A stretch of 64,000 bases of DNA from positions 62,001 through 126,000 of the forward strand of contig UCII01000010.1 in NCBI GenBank assembly GCA_900472485.1. Reading direction: 5' to 3'. The translations under genes and the position numbers were made by a program. Positions 35,843-45,639 of the stretch are shown one piece after another; the stretch's first letter is position 1; each line of letters starts with the position of its first letter. The notes below the pieces were generated by a model, which made no database searches, was not told where the DNA came from, and was given only the letters and a program-made list of their open reading frames with translations. Source of the DNA: Hyphomicrobiales bacterium (GTDB lineage Bacteria; Pseudomonadota; Alphaproteobacteria; Rhizobiales; Rhizobiaceae).

Positions 35843-36943
35843 ATGAGCTCGCCCACCGCTTCAAAATCCGTGCTCGGCTATTTCGGTTGGGCCTTCGCCG
35901 TAACCGTCGGCGGCCTGGCGCTTGGTGCGCTGTTGGGCTGGAACACCACCGGCACCTTCAGCGGTCTTGCAACAGCCTTCTTCATCTGTGCCGTCCTGGC
36001 CGTGCTCGAAATCTCGCTCTCCTTCGACAATGCCATCGTCAATGCCAACAAGCTGAAGGAGATGACGCCGGTCTGGCAGCATCGCTTCCTGACCTGGGGC
36101 ATCATCATCGCCGTCTTCGGCATGCGGATCGTCTTTCCGCTGGCGATCGTCGCCATCGCCGCCTGGATCGATCCGTGGGAAGCGTTGAAACTCGCCGCGA
36201 CCAGGCCCGAGCAATATGCAGAGATCATGCAAGCGGCGCATCTGCCGATCGCTGCCTTCGGCGGCACCTTCCTGATGATGGTGGGCCTGACCTATTTCTT
36301 CAATCACGAAAAGGACGTGCACTGGATCAGCTTCATTGAAAAAAGGATGGCGCATTTCGCCACCGTCAAGGGCGTTGAGATCGCCTTCGTGCTGATCATG
36401 GTTCTCATCTTCACTTCCGTGCTCGACGGTGACGACGCCACGACCTTCCTGCATGCCTCGATCTACGGCCTCCTGACCTTCCTGCTCGTGGAGGTTCTGG
36501 CCGGTTTCCTCGACGCCTCGCAAAGAACGATGAGCGCGGCGGCAAAGGGTGGCTTCGGCGCTTTTCTCTATCTCGAAATCCTCGATGCCAGCTTCTCCTT
36601 CGACGGTGTCATCGGCGCCTTCGCTCTTACCCAGAACCTCTTCATCATCGCGATCGGCCTCGGCATCGGCGCCATGTACGTCCGCTCCATGACGATCATG
36701 CTGGTGGAAAAGGGCACGCTCGCCCACTATCGCTACCTCGAACATGGCGCCTTCTACGCCATCCTGATCCTTTCGGTCATCATGTACGTGCAGACGCTGA
36801 CGCATATCCCGGAGGTCATAACCGGCCTTGGCGGCGCGGCCCTGATCGGCATCTCGCTCTGGTCCTCGATCCGGTACAACAGGCGCAATGGTCTCAACCA
36901 TGCGCCGGTGCATGATGAAGAGCACGACAGGGCGGAAGCTTGA
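35843..36943 (+). CDS. DUF475 / TerC-related integral membrane protein
   Basis: A 366-residue membrane protein with about nine hydrophobic segments. Two inverted-repeat-like acidic motifs, LEISLSFDNAIVNANKL (about residue 58) and LEILDASFSFDGVIGAFAL (about 250), are the hallmark of the TerC superfamily and probably bind metal in the membrane. The whole protein fits DUF475 (relatives are annotated YjbE/TerC-like). TerC members are tied to tellurite resistance and manganese export, but the DUF475 role is unproven. The C-terminus ends in a His/Asp/Glu-rich tail. The start at 35843 follows GAGGCG; the earlier in-frame ATG at 35795 adds a non-conserved stretch. Confidence 0.85.
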   Translation: MSSPTASKSVLGYFGWAFAVTVGGLALGALLGWNTTGTFSGLATAFFICAVLAVLEISLSFDNAIVNANKLKEMTPVWQHRFLTWGIIIAVFGMRIVFPLAIVAIAAWIDPWEALKLAATRPEQYAEIMQAAHLPIAAFGGTFLMMVGLTYFFNHEKDVHWISFIEKRMAHFATVKGVEIAFVLIMVLIFTSVLDGDDATTFLHASIYGLLTFLLVEVLAGFLDASQRTMSAAAKGGFGAFLYLEILDASFSFDGVIGAFALTQNLFIIAIGLGIGAMYVRSMTIMLVEKGTLAHYRYLEHGAFYAILILSVIMYVQTLTHIPEVITGLGGAALIGISLWSSIRYNRRNGLNHAPVHDEEHDRAEA

Positions 36944-37245
36944 TCTCCGACGTGTGATGATCACCCCATGGCCTCGCTGGCCTATGATGGATCTTGAGGG
37001 GGCGGAGTCGGACCTATCGATTCTGCCTCTCTCCCCTCGCCTTTGGAAAGGCGCATGCAGCGGACTTTCATCGGGATTTCCACGCTAAGATCGCCGAATG
37101 TTTACGCTGCGGGCATATTAGCGCTAGCGTTTTGCCGAAAAATATCGCAATGGCGATTAGCGTTGTCGAAGGAGCATGGCGGAAAGCGCAACGGTTGCGC
37201 TCTTGACGGCCGGCTCTCGGTTGAAGTGTCCAGGAGAGGCAGAGT
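36944..37245. other. Intergenic region upstream of manC
   Basis: A 302-bp region with no convincing gene. It should hold the manC promoter, but I see no clear -35/-10 pair. CGCTAGCG, an 8-bp palindrome, lies at about 37123-37130. Confidence 0.35.
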
Positions 37246-38673
37246 ATGGCAGCAAAGATCGTTCCGGTGATCATGGCAGGGGGCAAGGGTACGCGGCTAT
37301 GGCCGCTGTCGCGCGCTTCCGCCCCGAAGCAATTCATCCAGTTCATCGGCGACAAGACGCTGTTCCAGAACACTTTAGAGCGGGTGGCCGATCCCGAGCT
37401 CTACGAAGCGCCGATCGTTCTCACCAATGAAGAATTCCGCTTCCTGGTCGCAGAACAGGCCCGCGAGCTCGACCTGAAGCTCGCCGCCGTGCTGCTGGAG
37501 CCGATCGCCCGCAATACTGCCGCTGCCGTTGCCGCCGCCGCTGCGCTCGTCACCGAGCTCTTCGGCAAGGACGCGATCATGCATGTCCTCGGCTCCGATT
37601 ATGAGATCGATGCCAACACCACCTATTACGATTGCGTGCGCCTGGCCCGTGACACGGCGCTGCAGGGCAAGCTCGTCACCTTCGGCATCAAGCCGACGGA
37701 ACCGGCGACCGGCTATGGCTATATCGAAAGCGGCAAGGCGCTCTCGACCGGCGCACACGCCGTCAAGCGTTTTGTCGAGAAGCCCGCCTTGGACAAGGCC
37801 CAGGAGATGGTTGCCAGCGGCCATTTCTACTGGAACTCCGGCATGTTCATGTTCTCCGCCGCCCAGCTTCTCGCCGAGATGAAGGAATTTGCACCCGACG
37901 TCGAAAAGGCTGCCAGCAAGGCCGTGTCCAAATCGACGCGCGATCTCGATTTTACCCGCCTCGACGCTGACAATTTCTCCAAGAGCCCGGATATTTCCAT
38001 CGACTATGCGCTGATGGAAAAGACGGCTAATGCCGCCGTCGTTCCCTCGCCTTTCACCTGGTCCGATCTCGGCAGCTGGGATGCGGTGTGGAAAGTCGGC
38101 AGCCGCGACGAAAGCGGCAACGTGTCGGCCGGTGCCACGACGCTGGTCAACACCAAGAATTCGCTCGTCATGTCGCACAGCCTGCACGTCGCCGTGCAGG
38201 GCCTTGAGGACGTCGCCGTCATCGCCAGCGAAGATGCCGTCTATGTCGGCCATCTCAAGGACAGCCAGGAAGTCGGCAAGCTCGTCAAGCTGCTCGCAAG
38301 CGAAAAGAAGACGGCCAAGCTCACCGAGACGCATCCGACCTCCTACCGCCCCTGGGGCGGCTATACCTCTGTGCTGAACGGCGAGCGCTTCCAGGTGAAG
38401 CGCATCTTCGTCCTTCCCGGCAAGAAGCTGTCGCTGCAGAAGCATCACCACCGCTCCGAGCACTGGATCGTCGTCAAGGGCACAGCTGAAGTGACGGTCG
38501 GCGAGAACGTGCAGATGCTGCGCGAAAACGAATCGATCTATATTCCGCTTGGCGAAGTGCATCGCCTGTCCAACCCGGGCAAGATCCTTCTCGAACTCAT
38601 CGAAGTGCAGACCGGATCCTATCTCGGCGAAGACGACATCATTCGCCTCGTCGACGAGTTCGGCAGAAGCTGA
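37246..38673 (+). CDS. manC: Mannose-1-phosphate guanylyltransferase / mannose-6-phosphate isomerase
   Basis: A 475-residue bifunctional enzyme making GDP-mannose for surface polysaccharides. The N-terminal nucleotidyltransferase has the signature VIMAGGKGTRLWPLSR at residue 10 and FVEKP near 173, as in the ManC/CpsB/XanB group. The C-terminal cupin (about 360-470) with QVKRIFVLPGKKLSLQKHHHRSEHWIVVKG is the type II phosphomannose isomerase domain with its metal-binding His residues. AGGAGAGG precedes the ATG. It is followed by a terminator, so it is a single-gene unit. noeJ is a rhizobial synonym for relatives. Confidence 0.95.
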   Translation: MAAKIVPVIMAGGKGTRLWPLSRASAPKQFIQFIGDKTLFQNTLERVADPELYEAPIVLTNEEFRFLVAEQARELDLKLAAVLLEPIARNTAAAVAAAAALVTELFGKDAIMHVLGSDYEIDANTTYYDCVRLARDTALQGKLVTFGIKPTEPATGYGYIESGKALSTGAHAVKRFVEKPALDKAQEMVASGHFYWNSGMFMFSAAQLLAEMKEFAPDVEKAASKAVSKSTRDLDFTRLDADNFSKSPDISIDYALMEKTANAAVVPSPFTWSDLGSWDAVWKVGSRDESGNVSAGATTLVNTKNSLVMSHSLHVAVQGLEDVAVIASEDAVYVGHLKDSQEVGKLVKLLASEKKTAKLTETHPTSYRPWGGYTSVLNGERFQVKRIFVLPGKKLSLQKHHHRSEHWIVVKGTAEVTVGENVQMLRENESIYIPLGEVHRLSNPGKILLELIEVQTGSYLGEDDIIRLVDEFGRS

Positions 38674-38702
38674 TCGCAAGCAGCCGGATCAAGATTTCAA
38701 AG

Positions 38703-38732
38703 CGGCGGGCGAAAGCTCGCCGTTTTTGTTTT
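38703..38732 (+). terminator. Intrinsic terminator after manC
   Basis: An 8-bp stem (CGGCGGGC at 38703-38710 with GCTCGCCG at 38715-38722, one G-T pair) closes a GAAA loop. TTTTTGTTTT follows. Confidence 0.85.
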
Positions 38733-38855
38733 GGCGTTACACGGCAGGACTTTCCGAAGCGCCGGGAGACATCTTGCTTTCTTTCGCTGCATTGCACACA
38801 CTGCCTGTGGGAACAGCAATCACCGCACAACGATGCGGGCTAGGCGAAGAGACAT

Positions 38856-41800
38856 ATGGCGATCAAGGCAAGCATCTATCATCTCACCCATTACAAATAC
38901 GACAATCCGGTCCGCCTTGGCCCCCAGATCATCCGCCTGAAACCCGCCTCCCATTCCAAGACCCGCGTACTCAGCCACGCGCTGAAGGTCACGCCGTCGA
39001 ATCATTTCGTCAATCTGCAGCAAGATCCCTACGGCAACTATCTCGCCCGCTTCGTCTTTCCCGACCCGGTAACCGAGCTGAAGATCGAGGTCGATCTCAT
39101 CGCCGATATGACGGTCTACAATCCCTTCGACTTCTTTGTCGAAGAGGAAGCGACGAAATGGCCCTTCGATTATCCAGAGACCATCCGTGAGGATCTGTCT
39201 ATCTATATGAAGCCAGAAGAACCCGGCCCCAGACTGAAAGCCTTCCTCGCCACGCTCGACCGCTCGGAACAAAAGACTGTCGACATGATCGTCGGCCTGA
39301 ATGCACGGCTGCAGCAGGAGATCGGCTATGTCATCCGCATGGAAGCGGGCGTCCAGGCACCTGAGGAGACCTTGGAAAAAGCGAAAGGCTCCTGCCGCGA
39401 CACGAGCTGGCTGCTCGTTCAGGTGCTGCGTCATCTCGGCCTCGCCGCCCGCTTCGTCTCCGGCTACCTCATCCAGCTGACACCGGACCTGAAGGCGCTC
39501 GACGGTCCCTCCGGCACCGAGGTCGATTTCACAGACCTGCATGCCTGGGCGGAAGTCTATCTTCCCGGCGCCGGCTGGGTCGGCCTCGATCCGACCTCCG
39601 GCCTTCTGACGGGCGAGAGCCATATCCCCCTCGCCGCCACGCCGCACTACCGCAACGCCGCACCGATCTCAGGCGGCTATTTCGGCGAAGCCAATACCGA
39701 ATTCGATTTCGACATGAAGGTCGCCCGCGTCGCCGAGCATCCGCGCATCACCAAGCCCTTTTCCGACGAAAGCTGGGATGCCTTGAACGAACTCGGCGAA
39801 AAGGTTGACGCGATCCTCAAGGAAGATGACGTGCGCCTGACCATGGGCGGCGAACCGACTTTCGTGTCGATCGACGATTTCCAGTCTGAAGAATGGAACA
39901 CTGCCGCCGTCGGCCCGACCAAACGCGACCTTGCCGATCGGTTGATCAGGCGCCTGCGCGAGCGCTTCGCGCCCGGCGGCTTCCTGCATTATGGCCAGGG
40001 CAAATGGTATCCCGGCGAAAGCCTGCCCCGCTGGACCTTCTCGCTTTACTGGCGCAAGGACGGACGGCCGATCTGGCAGAACCCCGCTCTGATCGCCGAA
40101 GAAACGGCACAGACCGGTGCGGACTCGGAGCGCGCCAGCAAGCTTCTGAATGCGATTGCCAAAGAACTGGCAATCGAGCCTGACATGGTGCAACCGGCCT
40201 ACGAAGACCCAGCTGAATGGATCGTCAAGGAAGGGAGCCTGCCGGAGAACGTTGATCCTTCCAATTCGAAGCTCAAGGATCCCGAGGAGCGCAGCCGTAT
40301 CGCTCGTGTTTTCGAGCGTGGTCTGACGACTCCAACCGGCTATATATTGCCCATACAGGCATGGAACGCGCGCGCCGGCGGTACGCGCTGGGTCAGCGAA
40401 AAATGGCGCACACGCCGCGGCAAGATTTTCCTTGTGCCCGGCGATTCTCCGGTCGGCTATCGCCTGCCGCTCGGCACGCTCCCTTATGTGCCGCCGTCAC
40501 GCTATCCCTATATCCACACGGCCGATCCCTCCATTCCGCGCTTGCCTCTGCCTGACGTCATCGTGCCAGCTGGCCGCACCATGCCAGAAGCCTCGTTCCA
40601 GGTGGATGAAAGCTCGCAATCGCGGGTCGAACAGACGCTCGGCGAAATCGGCGGCGCCGTCCGCACGGCGATCTCCGTCGAACCGCGTGACGGTCGGCTG
40701 TGTGTCTTCATGCCCCCGGTTGAAAAGATCGAACATTATCTCGAGCTGCTGGCAGCGGCCGAGAATGCCGCGGCTGAACTTGCGCTGCCGATTCACATCG
40801 AAGGCTATTCGCCGCCACAGGACGAACGTATCAACGTCATCCGCGTCGCGCCTGACCCGGGCGTGATCGAGGTCAATATCCATCCCGCGTCGAACTGGCA
40901 GGACTGCGTCGATATCACGACGGCGGTTTACGAAGAGGCGCGGCAGACGCGTCTCGGCACGGACAAATTCCTGATCGACGGTCGTCATGCCGGCACCGGC
41001 GGCGGCAACCATGTCGTCGTTGGCGGCGCCAATCCGAACGACAGCCCGTTTCTTCGTCGTCCCGACCTGTTGAAGAGCCTGGTGCTGCACTGGCAGCGCC
41101 ATCCCTCGCTCTCCTACCTCTTTTCCGGCCTGTTCGTCGGGCCGACAAGCCAGGCGCCGCGCATCGATGAAGCCCGTCACGACAGCCTCTACGAGTTGGA
41201 AATCGCGCTGGCCCAGGTGCCGGCACCCGGTCGCGGCATCCAGCCGCTTCCATGGTTGGTGGATCGCCTCTTCCGCAATCTTCTGACCGATGTCACCGGC
41301 AACACCCACCGCTCCGAAATCTGCATCGACAAGCTGTTTTCGCCGGATGGACCGACGGGACGCCTTGGCCTCGTCGAATTCCGCGGTTTCGAAATGCCGC
41401 CGAATGCCCGCATGAGCCTTGCCCAACAATTGCTGGTGCGCGCACTGATCGCCCGCTTCTGGCGCAACCCGATCGATGGCCGGTTCGTGCGCTGGGGCAC
41501 GACGCTGCATGATCGCTTCATGCTGCCGTATTATATCTGGCAGGATTTCCTCGACGTCCTCAGCGATCTTCGCGAAAACGGTTTCGACCTCAGACCGGAA
41601 TGGTTCCAAGCGCAGCTCGAATTCCGCTTCCCTTTCTGCGGCGAAGTCGAATACGAGGGCAGCAAGCTGGAGCTGCGCCAGGCGCTGGAACCATGGCACG
41701 TCATGGGCGAAGAAGGCGCGATCGGCGGCACCGTGCGCTATGTCGATTCGTCGGTCGAGCGCCTGCAAGTGCGGTTCGAAACCGCTAATCCCTCCCGCTA

Positions 41801-42176
41801 TACGGTGACCTGCAATGGCCGTCCCGTACCGCTGACGCCGACGGGGATGGCGGGCGTTTCGGTCGCGGGCGTGCGCTACAAGGCATGGCATCCGGCTTCC
41901 GGTTTGCATCCTGTGCTCCCCATCGATACGCCGCTGACCTTCGATATCTACGATACGTGGTCACAGCGCTCGATCGGCGGATGTATCTATCATGTTGCCC
42001 ATCCGGGCGGCCGCAACTACGACACCTTCCCCGTCAATGGCAACGAGGCGGAAGCGCGACGTCTTGCGCGTTTCGAGCCTTGGGGGCATACAGCAGGTGG
42101 CTATGCCGTAAAACCGGAGACTGCATCGGTGGAATTCCCGCTGACGCTCGACCTCAGGCGTCCGGCGGGAATTTGA
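38856..42176 (+). CDS. Transglutaminase-DUF2126 (putative amidoligase) fusion protein
   Basis: A 1106-residue cytoplasmic protein, no signal peptide. Residues 1-90 are a transglutaminase N-terminal beta domain ([18 protein letters not shown]). The transglutaminase-like cysteine-protease core follows with Cys180 (KGSCRDTSW), His229 ([10 protein letters not shown]) and Asp245 (GLDPTSG). From about residue 290 to the end is DUF2126, described in Pfam as a putative amidoligase; landmarks are [26 protein letters not shown] and [11 protein letters not shown]. It is the first of three co-directional genes separated by 13 and 5 bp. Such clusters were predicted to make or modify peptides, but no product is known. 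Confidence 0.9.
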   Translation: MAIKASIYHLTHYKYDNPVRLGPQIIRLKPASHSKTRVLSHALKVTPSNHFVNLQQDPYGNYLARFVFPDPVTELKIEVDLIADMTVYNPFDFFVEEEATKWPFDYPETIREDLSIYMKPEEPGPRLKAFLATLDRSEQKTVDMIVGLNARLQQEIGYVIRMEAGVQAPEETLEKAKGSCRDTSWLLVQVLRHLGLAARFVSGYLIQLTPDLKALDGPSGTEVDFTDLHAWAEVYLPGAGWVGLDPTSGLLTGESHIPLAATPHYRNAAPISGGYFGEANTEFDFDMKVARVAEHPRITKPFSDESWDALNELGEKVDAILKEDDVRLTMGGEPTFVSIDDFQSEEWNTAAVGPTKRDLADRLIRRLRERFAPGGFLHYGQGKWYPGESLPRWTFSLYWRKDGRPIWQNPALIAEETAQTGADSERASKLLNAIAKELAIEPDMVQPAYEDPAEWIVKEGSLPENVDPSNSKLKDPEERSRIARVFERGLTTPTGYILPIQAWNARAGGTRWVSEKWRTRRGKIFLVPGDSPVGYRLPLGTLPYVPPSRYPYIHTADPSIPRLPLPDVIVPAGRTMPEASFQVDESSQSRVEQTLGEIGGAVRTAISVEPRDGRLCVFMPPVEKIEHYLELLAAAENAAAELALPIHIEGYSPPQDERINVIRVAPDPGVIEVNIHPASNWQDCVDITTAVYEEARQTRLGTDKFLIDGRHAGTGGGNHVVVGGANPNDSPFLRRPDLLKSLVLHWQRHPSLSYLFSGLFVGPTSQAPRIDEARHDSLYELEIALAQVPAPGRGIQPLPWLVDRLFRNLLTDVTGNTHRSEICIDKLFSPDGPTGRLGLVEFRGFEMPPNARMSLAQQLLVRALIARFWRNPIDGRFVRWGTTLHDRFMLPYYIWQDFLDVLSDLRENGFDLRPEWFQAQLEFRFPFCGEVEYEGSKLELRQALEPWHVMGEEGAIGGTVRYVDSSVERLQVRFETANPSRYTVTCNGRPVPLTPTGMAGVSVAGVRYKAWHPASGLHPVLPIDTPLTFDIYDTWSQRSIGGCIYHVAHPGGRNYDTFPVNGNEAEARRLARFEPWGHTAGGYAVKPETASVEFPLTLDLRRPAGI

Positions 42177-42189
42177 GACGGAACTGAGC

Positions 42190-44607
42190 ATGGGTAGAAA
42201 ACCGGCGACGAAACGACGGGATGAGGTGAAGACCGGCACCGCCAAGGCGCCGGCCTTTGCCTATCGTCCCCTGCCCGGTGTCGCTGACGAAATGGTCGAC
42301 AATACCGGCGCGGTCCGCCCAGTCTGGCAAAACTTCCTCTCGGCGCTGACGCGCATGACGGAAGAGGGATTGACCGAACGCTTCGCCCGCGCCGACCGCT
42401 ATTTGCGCGATGCAGGTGTCTTCTATCGCGCTTACGGGACAGCTGGTGTCAGCGAACGCAACTGGCCGATCTCCCATATCCCCGTGCTCATCGACGAGCG
42501 CGAATGGCAGGCCCTCTCCGAGGGCCTGCAGCAGCGCGCCGATCTGCTCGAAGAAGTCATTGCCGATGTCTACGGCGACAGTAGGCTGGTCAGCGAAGGG
42601 TTGCTGCCGCCGGCCTTGATTGCCGCCAATCCGGAGTTCCTGCGCCCGCTCGTCGGCGTCAAGCCTGCAAACGGCCATTACCTGCATTTCCTGGCTTTCG
42701 AGGTCGGCCGGGGTCCTGATGGCAATTGGTGGGTACTGGCCGACCGCGCGCAGGCGCCATCCGGCGCCGGTTTCGCGCTGGAAACCCGTGTCGCCACCAC
42801 CCGCGCCTTCTCCGATATCTACGCCGAAACCAAGGTTCATCGCCTTGCCTCCTTCTTCGGTGCCTTCCGCGATGCCCTGCTCGGCGGTAAGCGAAGCGGT
42901 GAGGGCCGCGTTGCGGTGCTGACGCCGGGGCCTGCCAACGAAACCTATTACGAGCACGCCTATATCGCCCGCTATCTCGGCTTCATGCTGCTCGAAGGCG
43001 AGGACATCACCGTCGTCAACGATCAGCTGATGGTGCGCACCGTTGCAGGGCTGCGGCCGATCAGTGTCCTGTGGCGCCGCCTCGATGCGTCCTACGCCGA
43101 TCCATTGGAGCTCAACCAGCATTCCCATATCGGCACGCCCGGCCTCGTCGAAGCCCTGCGGGCACAGACGGTGACCATCGTCAATGCGCTCGGCTCGGGC
43201 ATTCTCGAGACGCGCGCCCTGCTCGCCTTCATGCCGACCATCTGTCGGCATCTGCGTGGTGAGGAATTGAAGTTACCCTCGATCGCGACCTGGTGGTGCG
43301 GCCAGAAAAGCGAGCGCGAACATGTCGCTGAAAACATCGAGAAGATGGTCATCGGCCCGGCCTATTCCCGAATGCCCTTCTTCGATGACAACGGCCAATC
43401 CGTGCTGGGCTCGACGCTGCGCAGCACCGCCCGCGATTCGATCGCGGACTGGTTGGCAACCGAAGGTCAAAAATTGGTCGGCCAGGAGGTCGTGACACTG
43501 TCGACGACGCCGGCCTGGGTCAACGGCAAGCTGACACCGCGGCCGATGAGCTTGCGTGTCTTCGCTGCCCGCACGGAAAACGGCTGGCAGATCATGCCGG
43601 GTGGCTTTGCCCGCATCGGCAGCGGCGACGATGTCGCGGCGATTGCCATGCAGGCTGGCGGTTCGGCAGCAGATGTCTGGATCGTCTCCGACAAACCCGT
43701 CGAGGCGCATACGTTGCTGCCGGCCGAAGAAACCTTCACCCGCAACATGCCGGGTAGCCTGCCGAGCCGGGCGGCCGATAATCTTTTCTGGCTCGGCCGC
43801 TATATCGAGCGCGCCGAAGGTGCGCTGCGCATCCTGCGCGCCTGGCATGGCCGTTTTGCCGAAGCAGCCGATCCGAACCAGCCGCTGCTTGCCGATGTCA
43901 GCGCCTATCTTGCCGCCATCGACATCGATACCAAGCAGGCGGTGCCGGAAAATCTGCTGCGCAACATTGACAGCGCCGTCTATTCGGCGAGCAACATCCG
44001 CGATCGTTTCTCTCCGGATGGCTGGCTGGCGCTGAACGATCTCGCCAAGACGGCACGCCGCTTCAAGGAGGGCGTGAAGTCTGGCGACGATGCCAGCCAT
44101 GCCATGACGATCCTGCTGCGCAAGCTCGCGGGCTTTGCCGGCCTCGTGCACGAAAACATGTACCGCTTCACCGGCTGGCGCTTCCTGTCGCTCGGCCGCT
44201 ATATCGAGCGCGGCCTGCACATGACCCGGCTGCTCGGCCATATGTCCGGCCCCGATGCGCCCGACGGAGCGCTCGACATGTTGCTGGAGATCGGCGACAG
44301 CGTCATGACCCATCGCCGCCGCTACAACGTCAATACCGCTCGTCTGACAGTGACGGATTTGCTCGCACTCGATCCGCTTAATCCGCGCTCGATCCTCTTC
44401 CAGATGAACGAGATCCACCGCGAGGTCGAGCAATTGCCGAATGCCTACGTCAACGGCCAAATGTCGCCCTTTTTCCGCGAAGCTATGCGCCTGCATTCCG
44501 GGTTGGCTGTCATGACGCCCGAAGCGATGACGGTCGAAGTCTACCAGCAGCTGGCGCGCGAACTGGAGCGGCTCTCCGACCTGCTGGCACGCACCTACCT
44601 CGGATGA
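42190..44607 (+). CDS. Circularly permuted ATP-grasp / alpha-E fusion protein
   Basis: An 805-residue protein fusing two domains that are separate genes in many bacteria. Residues about 60-480 are a circularly permuted ATP-grasp (type 2), with RAYGTAGVSERNWPISHIPVLI, the NPEFLRP segment, the LTPGPANETYYEHAYIARYLGF region and late LWRRLDASYADPLEL. From about residue 524 (PSRAADNLFWLGRYIERAE) to the end lies the all-helical alpha-E domain with its repeated R-Y-I-E-R motif (again LGRYIERGLHMTRLLGHM). ATP-grasp enzymes join a carboxylate to an amine or thiol using ATP. The fusion supports joint action. It follows the DUF2126 gene by 13 bp. Confidence 0.92.
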   Translation: MGRKPATKRRDEVKTGTAKAPAFAYRPLPGVADEMVDNTGAVRPVWQNFLSALTRMTEEGLTERFARADRYLRDAGVFYRAYGTAGVSERNWPISHIPVLIDEREWQALSEGLQQRADLLEEVIADVYGDSRLVSEGLLPPALIAANPEFLRPLVGVKPANGHYLHFLAFEVGRGPDGNWWVLADRAQAPSGAGFALETRVATTRAFSDIYAETKVHRLASFFGAFRDALLGGKRSGEGRVAVLTPGPANETYYEHAYIARYLGFMLLEGEDITVVNDQLMVRTVAGLRPISVLWRRLDASYADPLELNQHSHIGTPGLVEALRAQTVTIVNALGSGILETRALLAFMPTICRHLRGEELKLPSIATWWCGQKSEREHVAENIEKMVIGPAYSRMPFFDDNGQSVLGSTLRSTARDSIADWLATEGQKLVGQEVVTLSTTPAWVNGKLTPRPMSLRVFAARTENGWQIMPGGFARIGSGDDVAAIAMQAGGSAADVWIVSDKPVEAHTLLPAEETFTRNMPGSLPSRAADNLFWLGRYIERAEGALRILRAWHGRFAEAADPNQPLLADVSAYLAAIDIDTKQAVPENLLRNIDSAVYSASNIRDRFSPDGWLALNDLAKTARRFKEGVKSGDDASHAMTILLRKLAGFAGLVHENMYRFTGWRFLSLGRYIERGLHMTRLLGHMSGPDAPDGALDMLLEIGDSVMTHRRRYNVNTARLTVTDLLALDPLNPRSILFQMNEIHREVEQLPNAYVNGQMSPFFREAMRLHSGLAVMTPEAMTVEVYQQLARELERLSDLLARTYLG

Positions 44608-44612
44608 CGTGA

Positions 44613-45491
44613 ATGCTCTACGATCTCTCACTTCACATGGGCTACATCTACGACGTGCCGGCCAGCGGCGCGCGGCATATATTGCGTGTCATGCCGCTCT
44701 CCCTGCCCAACCGGCAGAGGCTGATCGCCGGCTCGGTGAAGATAACCCCAGGGCCGGACGAGCAATCGAACTTCACGGATTTCTTCCAGCACCCGGCAAC
44801 TTCGATCCTGGTGCGCGATCCGCATGAAAGGCTCGATATCCGCATGCAGGCGCGTGTTCAGGTGGAGAGCCAGCCTGTCGCGGCCGACTTCTCCCCTATG
44901 CTCGCCAAGTTGCCGGAAGAGATCGAAGACTGCTGGTCGATCGACCCGTCTTCGCCCCACCATTTCCTCGGGAGCAGCCCGCGTCTGCCGTTGACGGGCG
45001 AAATCACCGATTACGCCAGGCAATGGAAATCGACCAAACTGACGACCCTGCAGATTGCGCATGCGGTCTGCGCGCAGATCCACAAGGATTTCACCTACGA
45101 TCCCAAGGCGACGACGGTCGATACCACCCCCAAGGAGGCATTTCGCCTCAAACGCGGAGTCTGCCAGGATTTTTCGCATGTGATGATCATCGCGCTCCGC
45201 AGCCTCGGCATTCCTGCCGGCTATGTCAGCGGCTTCCTGCGCACCATTCCACCGCCCGGCAAGGAAAGACTGGAAGGCGCCGACGCCATGCATGCATGGG
45301 TGCGCGTCTGGTGCGGCGAAACGGCCGGCTGGATCGAGCTCGATCCGACCAATAATATTCCTGCCGGCACCGATCACATCGTCGTAGCCTATGGTCGCGA
45401 TTATTCGGACGTTGCCCCCGTTATCGGCGTACTGAAGGGCTACGGCAATCAGAAAGCCGTTCAGGCAGTAGATGTCGTTCCACTAAAATAG
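44613..45491 (+). CDS. Transglutaminase-like cysteine protease
   Basis: A 292-residue cytoplasmic protein with an N-terminal beta domain (residues 1-100, LYDLSLHMGYIYDVPASGARH) and a transglutaminase-like core. The triad is Cys184 (KRGVCQDFSHVMI), His227 (DAMHAWVRVWC) and Asp244 (IELDPTNN). Bacterial members usually act as peptidases or amidases rather than crosslinkers. It starts 5 bp after the ATP-grasp/alpha-E gene, so the three genes are very probably translated from one message. It is a distinct paralogue of the transglutaminase domain in the first gene. Confidence 0.92.
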   Translation: MLYDLSLHMGYIYDVPASGARHILRVMPLSLPNRQRLIAGSVKITPGPDEQSNFTDFFQHPATSILVRDPHERLDIRMQARVQVESQPVAADFSPMLAKLPEEIEDCWSIDPSSPHHFLGSSPRLPLTGEITDYARQWKSTKLTTLQIAHAVCAQIHKDFTYDPKATTVDTTPKEAFRLKRGVCQDFSHVMIIALRSLGIPAGYVSGFLRTIPPPGKERLEGADAMHAWVRVWCGETAGWIELDPTNNIPAGTDHIVVAYGRDYSDVAPVIGVLKGYGNQKAVQAVDVVPLK

Positions 45492-45639
45492 AATATACTT
45501 AAAGTAGTAAAAATCTGAAGCGAATCGCGCCAGATTATGTAGTTTGTTAAAAATCAACCGATCGCTTAAACCTTCAACTCATATTTGTAATTGATAGTCC
45601 CGCCGTTCTTGAGAATCTAACTCTTTCTAACAGGCGGAC

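Noticed and set aside
40497..41909. A 470-residue open frame antisense to the DUF2126 domain
   Set aside because: A shadow of a confidently assigned gene.
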